Shown one piece after another: positions 1-8,588 of a stretch of DNA of 64,000 bases. Origin of the DNA: JACZYA01 sp965247455. Its GTDB lineage: Bacteria > Acidobacteriota > Terriglobia > Acidiferrales > 2-02-FULL-67-57. The stretch is from contig CBDFHE010000015.1 of the NCBI GenBank assembly GCA_965247455.1, positions 62,001 to 126,000 on the forward strand, written 5' to 3'. How positions within the stretch are numbered: position 1 is the stretch's first letter; each line of letters begins with the position of its first letter. The notes under the pieces were generated by a model. It had not been told where the DNA came from, searched no databases, and was given only the letters and a program-made list of their open reading frames with translations. A program made the translations under genes and the position numbers.

Positions 1-212
1 ACGTAGCCCTCGGGCGAACCCATGGGCCGGTAGAAGGCGCAGAAGGAGCAGTACTCGGTGCAGAAGTTGGTGTAGTTGATGTTGCGGTCAATCTGGTAGG
101 TGACCACGTTCTCCGGGTACTTCTGCCGGCGCACCTGGTTGGCCGCCATCCCGACGCCGATCAGGTCGTCGGACCGGAACAGCTCCAGCGCTTCTTGTTT
201 TGAAAGTTCCAT
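1..212 (-). CDS. mqnC: Cyclic dehypoxanthine futalosine synthase MqnC, N-terminal part (cut by window edge)
   Basis: The 70 visible residues begin with ATG at 212 and run off the window. They contain the radical-SAM cysteine motif CTEYCSFC, preceded by DRNINYTNF and followed by AFYRP. This wording is typical of MqnC, which cyclises dehypoxanthine futalosine in the futalosine route to menaquinone, rather than of the related aminofutalosine synthase MqnE. The three cysteines would hold the 4Fe-4S cluster that cleaves S-adenosylmethionine. mqnA lies upstream on the same strand, which supports the assignment. The ribosome site before the ATG is weak. Only the N-terminus is seen, so the rest of the fold cannot be checked. 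Confidence 0.85.
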   Translation of the reverse strand, partial: MELSKQEALELFRSDDLIGVGMAANQVRRQKYPENVVTYQIDRNINYTNFCTEYCSFCAFYRPMGSPEGY

Positions 213-304
213 TTGATCAACTCTTACGTCAGGGCACGCCTGCCTGCCCAAGCGTTCCTCCGATACGCGCGGCTTTAGCCACTGAGGCCCCAAAGGCTGG
301 TAGC

Positions 305-331
305 GGCGAAGAAGCCGACGGCTTCTTCGCC
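305..331. terminator. Strong hairpin between mqnA and mqnC
   Basis: A perfect 13-bp inverted repeat (ggcgaagaagccg, one base, then its complement) lies in the 135-bp gap between mqnA and mqnC. There is no T-tract, so it may be a weak terminator, an mRNA-stabilising hairpin or a dispersed palindrome. Nothing else is seen in this gap. Confidence 0.4.
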
Positions 332-347
332 GGCTCGTTCCCCCTGC

Positions 348-1241
348 CTAGAGGAACTCCAGCGGTCGCACCTGCTCAATCAGTCCCAGTTCGCGCGCGT
401 ACTTGAAGAAGTATTCTAGCCCGGCTTGATGGCGCGCGTCGAGCCGGTATTGGATGGAGGTGCGCAGGTAGCGCTCCAACTGTCCGCCCGGCAGCCCCAG
501 CTCCACCGCAGCTTGGTGAGCGATTTCCGGCAGGTGCTCCAGCCCGCGGTCGCGCGCGCGCTGGAAACTGTGCACTAATTGTTGGCGTTGCCGGGGATCG
601 TGCACGCGGTCGCCGCGCACCGCCCAGAAGGCGAACACGAAAGGCAGGTTGGTCAGCCGCGCCCACTCCTCCGCTAGGTCGTAGACGTGCAAGTTCTCCC
701 CGCGCGCCCACTCCTCGCCTTGCGGTCCGCGGCTCCGCAGGGTGAACCGCAGCGCCGGGTCGCCGATCAGCAGCGCCGCGTCCGCCGCCGCCAACATCGC
801 TTTGAGGTCGGGCTGCGCTTCCACGTAGTCGGGCTCGCGCCCCCAGTGCCGCGCGAAGAGAATCTTCGTCAACGCCACCGAGGTGCGCGAACTGGCGTCG
901 AGCGCCACTTTCTTCGCCTTGCGCGCCGGTCCCCGGCTGACCAGCAGCACGCTCTGCACCTGCTGCTCGCTGACGACGCTGATGCCGGGAATGATTTTCA
1001 ACTTCGGAATCCGCTGGTATTCAATCGAGGGAACGATCCCCACCTCGGCCGCGCCCGTGCGCAGCGCCTCCGCGCAGGCCGCCGGCACGGTGAAGCTCAG
1101 CCGGTAGCGCTGCCGCTCCGGCCCGCGGTCGAGCCCCCACACCAGCGGCGCGGTGTTCAGGTAGCGCACCACCGACACCCGCAGCGGCGGGTTCGGGCGC
1201 CGGACTGGCCGCGACGGCCGGAATCGAGTCTTGGGTTTCAT
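348..1241 (-). CDS. mqnA: Chorismate dehydratase MqnA (menaquinone biosynthesis)
   Basis: This 297-residue protein belongs to the MqnA/MqnD periplasmic-binding-like family. The N-terminal stretch RVSVVRYLNTAPLVWGLD is the family signature, in which a strand and a conserved Asn shape the active site. MqnA converts chorismate to 3-[(1-carboxyvinyl)oxy]benzoate, the first step of the futalosine pathway. The frame is open to an ATG at 1295, but the ATG at 1241 has a GGTGGG ribosome site a few bases upstream and gives a start close to the conserved domain, so I prefer it. mqnC follows on the same strand after 135 bp. Length is normal for the family. The domain is clear; the choice of MqnA over MqnD rests on the N-terminal motif and the neighbour. 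Confidence 0.85.
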   Translation of the reverse strand: MKPKTRFRPSRPVRRPNPPLRVSVVRYLNTAPLVWGLDRGPERQRYRLSFTVPAACAEALRTGAAEVGIVPSIEYQRIPKLKIIPGISVVSEQQVQSVLLVSRGPARKAKKVALDASSRTSVALTKILFARHWGREPDYVEAQPDLKAMLAAADAALLIGDPALRFTLRSRGPQGEEWARGENLHVYDLAEEWARLTNLPFVFAFWAVRGDRVHDPRQRQQLVHSFQRARDRGLEHLPEIAHQAAVELGLPGGQLERYLRTSIQYRLDARHQAGLEYFFKYARELGLIEQVRPLEFL

Positions 1242-1456
1242 CGTCCCACCGGAAGCAGTCTCTCGTGGCTGGCCGCCCAACAATGAAGAATCCACTCTAA
1301 CACCCGCTATGTGTTTGTATCAACGCGGGTTCGCTTTCCCGGGGCTGTCTGTGGCATACTGCCTTCCAGGTCGGCCTGCTTGACAACCGGGCGTTCAGCC
1401 CGCTAATTTGCCTGCTTCGTGAGGCTACAGGGCGAAACGAGAAGCGTGAGAAGATA

Positions 1457-2625
1457 ATGGCGCAAGACCTGACACGCTACACCTACTGGCTGGCGGTGCT
1501 GCTCGCCCCTGGCGTGGGCGCGCGGCTGGCGGCGGAGTTGCTCAAGCACTTGGGCGCGCCCGAAAAAATGTTTTCCGCTTCGCGCGCGGAGCTGGAAGCT
1601 TGCGGCCTGCCGGCTCCGGTCGCCGGCACCATTCAGTCGCGCAGCCCGCTCAAAGCCGCCGAGCAAGAACTGGAAAAAGTTCGCCAACTCGGCTGCCGGC
1701 TGTTGTCGTGGGACGAGCCCGACTATCCGCCGCTGCTGAAGGAAATTTACGACCCGCCGATGCTGCTCTATGTGCGGGGTGACGCCGCCGTGCTGAGCTC
1801 GCACTGCCTGGCGATTGTCGGCTCGCGCCAGCCTTCGCCCTACGGCCAGCAGGTAACCGGGCGGCTGGCGCAGGACTTGGCCGGACGCGGCCTGACCATC
1901 GTCAGCGGTTTGGCCCGCGGCATCGACTCCACCGCCCACCGCGGCGCGCTCGATGCCAGCGGGAAAACCGTGGCCGTGCTAGGCTGCGGAATTGACGTGG
2001 ACTACCCCAAGGAGAACAAGAAGCTGCGCGCGCAAATCGAATCGAATGGCTGTGTGATCACCGAGTTTCCCATCGGCATCTTTCCCGCCCCGCAGAACTT
2101 CCCCATCCGCAACCGCATCATCGCCGGGCTCAGTTGGGGCGTGGTGGTGGGCGAAGGCGGGCGCTACTCCGGCTCGCTCATCACCGGGCGGCTGGCGATG
2201 GAGTACAACCGTCAGGTCTATGGCATCCCCGGCAACATCACCAATTCCCGCAGCGCCGCCCCAACAGCCTCATCAAACAGGGAGCGAAGCTGGTAGAGAC
2301 CTGGGAGGACGTGGTGGAGGAGTTGCCCACGCCGGTGCGGAGCGAAATTCTGGAGCGGCTGGCCGCCGCCGGCCCACAGCAGTCGGTGGTGCAGGAAGCT
2401 CTTCCGCTGGCCAAGAATCTTTCTGCAACCGAGCAGGCGGTCTTCGGCATCTTGAAAGTGGACGAAGCCGTGCACGTAGATCAAGTGGTGGAAGCCAGCG
2501 GGTTGAACCCCTCGGACGTGCTGGCGGCTTTGTTCGGGTTGGAGATGAAAGGATTGATCCGCCAGTTGCCGGGCAAATTCTTCCTGCGCGTGCTGCCGGC
2601 GCGCCAAGAGCTGCGAGTGTCCTAA
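1457..2625 (+). CDS. dprA: DNA-processing protein DprA, apparent frameshift
   Basis: DprA/Smf binds incoming single-stranded DNA and loads RecA during natural transformation. Frame 1 (1457-2296) carries the N-terminal helical domain and the Rossmann core with GSRQPSPYGQQ and SGLARGIDSTAH. The core is interrupted just after GIPGNITN. Family-typical sequence (NSLIKQGAKLVETWEDVV) resumes in another frame at about 2264 and continues to a C-terminal winged-helix domain ending at 2625. One extra C in the run gccgcccc near 2258 would restore a single protein of about 389 residues, the usual DprA length. This looks like a homopolymer sequencing error or a fresh one-base deletion. The stop codon directly abuts the topA ATG, a common dprA-topA arrangement. 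Confidence 0.85.
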
Positions 2626-5229
2626 ATGGCAAAGTCGCTGGTCATCGTCGAATCGCCGGCCAAGGCGCGCACCATCAAGAAGTACCTGGGCAGGGGCTAT
2701 ACCGTGAAGGCTTCGCTCGGCCACGTCAAGGACCTGCCCCGCAAGAAGCTGGGCGTGAACGTGGACAAAAACTTCCAGCCCACCTACTTTGTCATCCCCG
2801 GCAAGGAAAAAGTGGTGATCGAGCTGCGCGAAGCCGCCCGCAAGGTTGACTCCATCTATCTAGCCGCCGACCCCGACCGCGAAGGGGAAGCCATCTGCGC
2901 GCACCTGAAAGAGGTGCTGACCGATAAGGAACTGCCAGTCGAGCCCGCCCCCGCCAACAATCGCGGCAAGAAGAAAAAGACTGCCAAAGGTAAGGGGGCC
3001 AAGAAAGGAACCGCAAAAAAGAAGCCAGCGGTAAAAAAGAATGAGAAACCGCCGGTCTTGAAGGCAGGTCCCCCCATCGACAAGCGGAAGAAAATCTTCC
3101 GGGTGGCGATGAACGAAATCACCAAGCGCGGCGTCCAGCAGGCTTTCGAGAAGCCCGCCCAGATTGACACCCACTTGGTAAACGCGCAGCAGGCCCGCCG
3201 CGTGCTCGACCGGCTGGTGGGCTACGAGGTCAGCCCGCTGCTCTGGGACAAGGTCAAGCGCGGGCTCTCCGCCGGTCGGGTGCAAACAGTGGCGCTGCGG
3301 CTGGTGGTGGAGCGCGAGCAGGAAATCCGCGCCTTCGTCACCGAAGAATACTGGACCATTGACGCCAACCTGTCGGCGGCCTCCCCGCCCGCCTTCGACA
3401 CCCGTCTGGTCGAGCACCAGGGCAAGAAACTCTCCATCCCCAACCAGGAGGCGTCTGACCAGCACCTGGCGGCGCTGCGCGGCGTCAGCTTCCGCGTAGC
3501 GGCGGTGCAGAAGAAGGAGCGGCGGCGCAATCCGGTGCCGCCCTTCACCACCAGCAAGCTCCAGCAGGAATCGGCCCGCAAGCTGCGCTTTAGTGTCAAG
3601 CGCACCATGATGCTGGCCCAGCGGCTCTATGAAGGCATCGAGCTGGGCGAGGAAGGCAGCATCGGCCTCATCACCTACATGCGCACCGACTCCACCCGCG
3701 TCAGCCAGGATGCGCTCGACGAAGTCCGCCAGCTTATCCCCGAGCGCTACGGCCCGAAGTACCTGCCGGAGAAGGCGCGCGTTTTCAAGTCGAAGAAAGG
3801 CGCACAAGACGCGCACGAAGCCGTCCGCCCCACCTCCGTCAGCCGCACGCCCGACTCCGTCAAGCGCTTCCTGAAGGAAGATGAGCTCAAGGTTTACACG
3901 CTCATCTGGCAGCGCTTCATCGCCTCCCAGATGGCGGAAGCGCTCTTCGACCAGACCACCATTGACATCGCCGCCGGCGACTACCGCCTGCGCGCCACCG
4001 GCTCGGTGCTGAAGTTCGATGGCTTCCTGGCCGTGTACGAAGAGGGCAAGGACGAGTCGCAAAAGGTGGAAGAGCAGGAGGAGTCCGCCGCCGCCCGCTT
4101 GCCCGAAGTAAGCGAGGGCGAAACGCTCAAGCTGAACGAGCTCAAGCCCGAGCAGCACTTCACCCAGCCGCCCCCGCGCTACACCGAAGCTACGCTGGTC
4201 AAGGAGTTGGAGGAGAAAGGCATCGGCCGTCCCTCCACCTACGCCGCCATCCTTTCCACCATCCTCGACCGCGCCTACGCGGCCAAGGACCGCGGCCGCT
4301 TCTATCCCACCCGGTTGGGCGAACTCGTCTTCGGCCTGCTGGTCAAGAGCTTCGCCGACATTTTCGACGTCGCCTACACCGCCCGCATGGAAGAGGAGCT
4401 GGACGAAATCGAAGACGGCAAGCTCAAGTGGACCGAGGCGCTCTCAGAGTTCTACGAAAAATTCGCCCGCGACCTGGAACGCGCCGGCGAGGAGATGGAA
4501 AACGTCAAGGCCGGCCTGCCCACCGACGAGACCTGCGAGCGCTGCAGCAAGCCCATGCTGATGCGCATCGGCCGCCACGGGCTCTTCCTGGCCTGCTCCG
4601 GCTACCCCGACTGCACCTACACCCGCGAGCCTACCCTGGAAATTCCCGGCATCGAGTCGGACGAAAATACCCCCGAAGGCCAGACCGAGGACTGCGACAA
4701 CTGCAACCGCGAGATGGTGCTCAAGCGCGGGCGCTTCGGGCCGTTCCTGGCCTGCACGGGTTACCCCGACTGCAAGACCACCAAGCCGCTCTCCGCCCGC
4801 GGGCGCTCAGCCGAGCCGGTGCCCATCGGGGAAAACTGTCCCCAATGTCAGGGGCAGTTGGTGGAGAAAGTCGGCAGCTACGGGATTTTTATCGCCTGCG
4901 CCAACTTCCCCGAGTGCAAGTACACCCGCCACAAAACCCTCGGCATCAAGTGTCCGGAGTGCAAGGAAGGCGAGTTTGTGGAGCGCCGTGCCCGCAAGGG
5001 CAAGCGCGTCTTCTACGGCTGCTCACGCTATCCGGAGTGCAACTTCACCGTCGGCCACCGGCCGCTGACCGAAGCCTGCCCGGAGTGCGGCGCCGCCATC
5101 ACCTACGAGAAGCGCAGCAAGGCCGGCGTCATGCGTTACTGCCGGGCCGAGAAGTGCGAGTTTGAAGTTCCCGTCGTTCCCCCCGCTGAAGAAAGCGTGG
5201 CGCAGCAAGCCGCCAGCCCCGCCGACTAG
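2626..5229 (+). CDS. topA: DNA topoisomerase I (type IA)
   Basis: The 867-residue protein relaxes negative supercoils by transient single-strand breakage. An N-terminal TOPRIM domain shows IVESPAKA at residues 7-14 and the metal-binding DPDRE at 82-86. A lysine-rich insertion lies at about 113-140, within the TOPRIM region. The catalytic tyrosine is Y351 in GLITYMRTDSTR. From about residue 637 to the end there are repeated four-cysteine zinc-ribbon units (CERCSKP, CDNCNRE, CPQCQGQ, CPECKEG, CPECGAA), which bind single-stranded DNA. The ATG follows the dprA stop with no gap, so the two are probably cotranscribed. A hairpin about 110 bp downstream may terminate transcription. Length and domain order are normal. 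Confidence 0.96.
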   Translation: MAKSLVIVESPAKARTIKKYLGRGYTVKASLGHVKDLPRKKLGVNVDKNFQPTYFVIPGKEKVVIELREAARKVDSIYLAADPDREGEAICAHLKEVLTDKELPVEPAPANNRGKKKKTAKGKGAKKGTAKKKPAVKKNEKPPVLKAGPPIDKRKKIFRVAMNEITKRGVQQAFEKPAQIDTHLVNAQQARRVLDRLVGYEVSPLLWDKVKRGLSAGRVQTVALRLVVEREQEIRAFVTEEYWTIDANLSAASPPAFDTRLVEHQGKKLSIPNQEASDQHLAALRGVSFRVAAVQKKERRRNPVPPFTTSKLQQESARKLRFSVKRTMMLAQRLYEGIELGEEGSIGLITYMRTDSTRVSQDALDEVRQLIPERYGPKYLPEKARVFKSKKGAQDAHEAVRPTSVSRTPDSVKRFLKEDELKVYTLIWQRFIASQMAEALFDQTTIDIAAGDYRLRATGSVLKFDGFLAVYEEGKDESQKVEEQEESAAARLPEVSEGETLKLNELKPEQHFTQPPPRYTEATLVKELEEKGIGRPSTYAAILSTILDRAYAAKDRGRFYPTRLGELVFGLLVKSFADIFDVAYTARMEEELDEIEDGKLKWTEALSEFYEKFARDLERAGEEMENVKAGLPTDETCERCSKPMLMRIGRHGLFLACSGYPDCTYTREPTLEIPGIESDENTPEGQTEDCDNCNREMVLKRGRFGPFLACTGYPDCKTTKPLSARGRSAEPVPIGENCPQCQGQLVEKVGSYGIFIACANFPECKYTRHKTLGIKCPECKEGEFVERRARKGKRVFYGCSRYPECNFTVGHRPLTEACPECGAAITYEKRSKAGVMRYCRAEKCEFEVPVVPPAEESVAQQAASPAD

Positions 5230-5338
5230 CACCGCCCGAACCTTCTCCCCGGCGGGTCAGGGCTTCAGTCTTGACATTCAGTTCAGGCTGCCATCCTCGG
5301 AGGGTGTCGCGGGCGGGCTCGCTCTTATGCCTAAATCA

Positions 5339-5367
5339 CAAGAGCCCGGGATTGCCCCGGGCTCTTG
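5339..5367. terminator. Hairpin terminator between topA and the convergent spy-like gene
   Basis: A 12-bp perfect stem (caagagcccggg and its complement) with a 5-nt loop lies between two convergent genes. It is followed by a short gattt on the + strand. The position suggests a bidirectional terminator. Confidence 0.65.
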
Positions 5368-5401
5368 ATTTCAACAGCTCGATTGCGTTCTGTTCGGTGA
5401 G

Positions 5402-5839
5402 CTACTTCTTGTGTCCTGCGCCCATGCGCTTCTTGGAGTGAGCTGCCACCATCTCCTGATACTTGGCAAGCTGCTCCGGGGTCAGAATCTGCTGCATGGC
5501 GTTGTCGCGTTCCGCCTTCAGCTCCCGTTTTTGCGCTCGAATGGCTTCCAGCTCAGCCTCTTTCGCTTCGATGGCTCCCGCGTCAGTTGCAGTGGCATTC
5601 CGCAGGGCTTTCAGCTCCTGGTGAGTCGCGCGCATGCTGGCCCGGATGGGCTGCATCCGCTCCAGGATGCCCGCGAACACGCTCTCGACTTGCGCTGTCT
5701 GTTCATCAGTCAGGTTCAGCTCTGCCTTGAGCTTGGCCGCGTGGCTGGCCGCATCCATCTTGCCTCGCTTCTCGCCCGCAAAGCTGACCAGTGCAGCCAA
5801 GCAAACCACAATCAAAACTGCCGTCATTTTCCTGTGCAT
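5402..5839 (-). CDS. Spy/CpxP-like periplasmic protein
   Basis: The 145-residue protein has an N-terminal signal peptide (MHRKMTAVLIVVCLAALVSFA) and a helical, charged mature part. The two LTxxQ-type motifs of the Spy/CpxP family are present as NLTDEQTAQ and ILTPEQLAK. Family members are small periplasmic chaperones or metal/stress sensors. The gene stands alone, converging on topA. A second protein of this type lies at 11125-11619 next to an ECF sigma factor. The exact role is unknown. Confidence 0.75.
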   Translation of the reverse strand: MHRKMTAVLIVVCLAALVSFAGEKRGKMDAASHAAKLKAELNLTDEQTAQVESVFAGILERMQPIRASMRATHQELKALRNATATDAGAIEAKEAELEAIRAQKRELKAERDNAMQQILTPEQLAKYQEMVAAHSKKRMGAGHKK

Positions 5840-6166
5840 ACGAACCTCCCGTTCCTGGCGTTCCCGTCCTCTCGGTGGAAGCGTAGTCCTCTGCCATGTT
5901 GCTTGTCAACAAGAAGTCCCACGCACCCCCGCGCACCGAGCCCGGTGGCTTGTCGCGCCTGCCCTGAGCGTGGCCGAAGGGCGTCTCTTGCGGGGAGCGG
6001 CGTCGAAGGAAGCGAAGCCGAAGGGTGCCTTGCCGTTTTCCCCGTTCTCGTTCAGCCCACGGGCTTCTGCCCGTGGGAACATCCCAGCGGCGTAAGCTTG
6101 CCTGCGGTAGGCAGGCCGCTGGGCTGAACAATGGGATTTGCAAATGGTTGTGGTGAACTGGATTTC
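5840..6166. repeat. Intergenic region rich in palindromic dispersed repeats
   Basis: No gene is seen. At 5958-5983 lies a cctgagc...gccgaagg motif that recurs near 28734, 43214 and 55528. At 6050-6129 lies a compound palindrome: outer arms gttcagccca and tgggctgaac, with inner hairpins around cccacgggcttctgcccgtg and gcctgcggtaggc. Variants of this element recur at 8621, 23074, 28354, 37367, 54951, 55020 and 55506. Confidence 0.7.
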
Positions 6167-6718
6167 CTACCGCCGACTAGTTTCGGTTTTTTCCAGCTCG
6201 ACGCCGAAGCAGAGGTTGAAGCGGTTGGTCAAATTCATCGTCCCGATGATCAGGTTCAGCTCCACCAGATGAGCTTCGCCGAACCACTTGCGCAGGCTCT
6301 TGACGTCCTCGTCGGTGACGCTGGCGGGCACCCGGGTCAACTTCTCAGAAAAACGGATGACGGCTTTTTCCTTGTCATCGAAAGCGGAAGAGCTCTCCCA
6401 ATCGTCGCGGTGCAAGGCCGCGACCTGTTCTGCGCTCAGTCCGACGCGCTTCCCCGAAGCGCTGTGGTGGGTGATTCAATAGTGGCAGCCGTTCAGCACC
6501 GCGGCGCGAATGGCAGCCAACTCTTTGATCCGAGCATCCACCCCCCCGCCGGTCCAGAGTTCTTTGTAATAGTTGGAGAAGGTCAGCAGCAGCTCCGGCC
6601 GGTGCGCCATGGTCTTGAACAGGTTGGGCACCACGCCGTACTGCTTTTCGGCAGCGTCGTAGAGGTTACGGAGAATCATCACCGCCCGCTCTTTCTCGAT
6701 CACTCGGATGCGCGCCAT
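6167..6718 (-). CDS. AhpD-like / carboxymuconolactone decarboxylase family protein, probable selenoprotein (UGA at residue 81)
   Basis: If UGA at 6476-6478 is read as selenocysteine, the gene encodes 183 residues of the AhpD-like family. The redox motif is C78-H-Y-U81-I-T-H-H85, matching the family pattern CxxCxxxH, with U in the place of the second, peroxide-reactive cysteine. Sequence on both sides fits the family (N-terminal GVVPNLFKTMAHRPE; after the UGA, ASGKRVGLSAEQVAAL). A hairpin at 6446-6462 lies 14 nt after the UGA and fits a bacterial SECIS. The ATG has a GGGAGG site and follows the 4-TM gene by 13 bp, so the two form an operon. Likely role: thiol-dependent reduction of peroxides or a related redox reaction. 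A standard gene caller would report 80- and 82-residue pieces. A nonsense mutation is the alternative. Confidence 0.8.
6446..6462 (-). promoter_or_regulatory. Candidate bacterial SECIS hairpin for the AhpD-like gene
   Basis: On the minus strand the sequence gcgcttcggggaagcgc forms a perfect 7-bp stem with a GGG loop (or 6 bp with CGGGG). The first loop G is the 21st base after the UGA. Bacterial SECIS elements need a short stem downstream of UGA with a G at the start of the apical loop at about this distance. Folding and SelB binding are inferred. Confidence 0.65.
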
Positions 6719-6731
6719 CGTTCCTCCCGGT

Positions 6732-7157
6732 TCACGCGGGCAGGGGCAGCGGCGGGGTCTGATAGACGCCCGCCGCGACCAGAGCGGTGATCACAAGATG
6801 CACATAGTTCAGCACGATCAACTTCAGCGCCAGCAGCAGCGGTATGGGCAGTGCCACGTACCCGATCAAGGCCATGGGCGCCAGCAGCGTGGCCACCACC
6901 AGACCGTAGCGGATGCCCTGCCGGAGCCAGTGTTTGTTCGGTTCGTATCCCTGAATGTAGATGTAGCAGAACGCCAGCGAAAAAATCAGGTTGGCCAGGT
7001 AGAGCAGGGGCACGCGCTTGGTGAACTCGGCGAACTCTCGCACCGCTTCGAGGGATTCGTAGTCGGGCCGCAGCAGGACCTGGTGGATGGGGTAGGCCAC
7101 TCCGGAGTACACCACGAAAACCACAATCGCCGTGATTAGGTATTTTTTTGTGTCCAT
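6732..7157 (-). CDS. Four-TM membrane protein of unknown function
   Basis: The 141-residue protein shows four hydrophobic segments at about residues 7-24, 51-70, 85-105 and 108-131. The longest non-membrane stretch, about residues 25-50, is charged (RPDYESLEAVREFAEFTKR). The ATG at 7157 has an AAGGAG site. The reading frame is open much further upstream, but that part is a shadow of trmFO on the other strand. It lies 13 bp upstream of the AhpD-like selenoprotein gene on the same strand, so the two are probably translated from one mRNA. I do not recognise the family. A membrane partner or a redox-linked transporter are possible but unsupported roles. Confidence 0.7.
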   Translation of the reverse strand: MDTKKYLITAIVVFVVYSGVAYPIHQVLLRPDYESLEAVREFAEFTKRVPLLYLANLIFSLAFCYIYIQGYEPNKHWLRQGIRYGLVVATLLAPMALIGYVALPIPLLLALKLIVLNYVHLVITALVAAGVYQTPPLPLPA

Positions 7158-7241
7158 CGCGCGCTCCTTGGGTGGAGGTCGGGAACTGTCCTGGGCCACC
7201 ACAGGCTCTTGTATAATCCCAGTTGAGTTACAAAGCAAGCT

Positions 7242-8588
7242 ATGACCACCGCGAGAGAAATTGTCGTACTGGGCGGCGGGTTGGCCGGGGCGGAGGCCGC
7301 CTGGCAGGTGGCGCGCGCCGGCCTGCCGGTGCGGCTCTGCGAGATGCGCCCGGCGCGGCAGACGCCCGCCCACCAGACCGACCGGCTGGCAGAACTGGTT
7401 TGCTCGAACTCCCTCAAGTCCAATCGGCCTGACAGCGCGCCCGGCTTGCTGAAAGAAGAGCTGCGGCGCGCGGGCTCCTTGCTGATTCAGATTGCTGACC
7501 GCTGCGCTGTGCCCGGCGGGCAGGCGCTGGCGGTGGATCGCCGGCAGTTCGCCGCCGGCGTCAGCGAGGCCGTCGCGGGACAGCCGCTGATCCGGGTCGA
7601 GCGGCGGGAAGCGCAGACGATTCCGTGCGATTCCTTGGTCATCGTCGCCACCGGCCCGCTCACCTCCGGGCCACTGGCAGCCGACATTGCGCGCCTGACC
7701 GGCGCCGGCCAGCTTTATTTCTACGACGCCATCAGTCCGATCGTGGACGCCGCCACCATCGACAGCGGCAAAGTCTTCCGCGCCTCCCGCTACGGCAAGG
7801 GCGGCAAGGACTACCTCAACTGCCCGCTCACGCGCGAGCAGTACGAGCGCTTCCTCGACGCCCTGCTCGCCGCCGAAGAAGTTGAGCGCCACGCCTTCGA
7901 GGAAGCGCGCTTCTTCGAAGCTTGCCTGCCGATCGAAGAGCTGGCTCGCCGCGGGCGCGACACCTTGCGCTTCGGGCCCATGAAGCCGGTCGGTCTCACC
8001 GACCCGCGCACCGGCCGCCGGCCCTACGCCGTGGTGCAGCTCCGGCAGGAAAATGCCCGCGCCGACAGCTACAACCTGGTCGGCTTCCAGAACCACCTCA
8101 AGTTCGGCCAGCAGCGGCGCATCCTGCGGATGATTTCGGGCCTCGAAAACGCCGACTTCCTCCGCTACGGGCAGATCCACCGCAACACCTACGTCAATGC
8201 GCCCGCACTGCTTACCGGCACGCTGCAATTGCGCGCACACGCAAACATTTTCTTTGCCGGGCAGCTCTGCGGCACCGAAGGCTACAGTGAAGCTATGGCC
8301 ACCGGTTTCATGGTCGGCACACACGCCGTCCGTCTGGCCGCGGGCGAGCAGCCCCTCCCCCCGCCGCGGGAGACGGCGATGGGGTCGCTCTGCCACTACA
8401 TCTCGGCCGCCGACCCGCGCCGCTACCAGCCCGCCAACATCGCCTTCGATTTGTTACCGCCCCTGCCGGAAGAGGAGAGCACGCGCGACAAGAAAGCGCG
8501 CCGCGCCCGGCAGTGCCGCCGCGCGCTCGCCGCCCTCGACACTTGGCTCCACAGGGTGCGACTGGTTGAGACGGCACCGGCAAGGTGA
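7242..8588 (+). CDS. trmFO: tRNA (uracil-54-C5)-methyltransferase TrmFO
   Basis: The 448-residue protein is a folate- and FAD-dependent tRNA methyltransferase that makes ribothymidine at position 54 in the T-loop. The N-terminal dinucleotide-binding motif GGGLAGAEAAWQVA is at about residues 11-24. Other family-typical stretches are LVCSNSLKSN, GPLTSGPLA, FYDAISPIVDA and GQLCGTEGYSEAMATG. Length is normal. The start ATG at 7242 has only a weak ribosome site. A XerC/D recombinase gene lies 244 bp downstream, an order often seen for trmFO in bacteria. Confidence 0.95.
   Translation: MTTAREIVVLGGGLAGAEAAWQVARAGLPVRLCEMRPARQTPAHQTDRLAELVCSNSLKSNRPDSAPGLLKEELRRAGSLLIQIADRCAVPGGQALAVDRRQFAAGVSEAVAGQPLIRVERREAQTIPCDSLVIVATGPLTSGPLAADIARLTGAGQLYFYDAISPIVDAATIDSGKVFRASRYGKGGKDYLNCPLTREQYERFLDALLAAEEVERHAFEEARFFEACLPIEELARRGRDTLRFGPMKPVGLTDPRTGRRPYAVVQLRQENARADSYNLVGFQNHLKFGQQRRILRMISGLENADFLRYGQIHRNTYVNAPALLTGTLQLRAHANIFFAGQLCGTEGYSEAMATGFMVGTHAVRLAAGEQPLPPPRETAMGSLCHYISAADPRRYQPANIAFDLLPPLPEEESTRDKKARRARQCRRALAALDTWLHRVRLVETAPAR

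Noticed and set aside
2860..4158. A 432-residue minus-strand frame antisense to topA, and similar long antisense frames (13.0-14.0 kb, 24.4-25.7 kb, 49.8-51.2 kb)
   Set aside because: These are frequent in high-GC genes with strong third-position bias; the sense genes are clear families and the antisense products have no family features.
6732..8396. A 554-residue minus-strand frame covering the 4-TM gene and most of trmFO
   Set aside because: Only the last 141 residues look like a protein with a ribosome site; the rest is the shadow of trmFO on the other strand.
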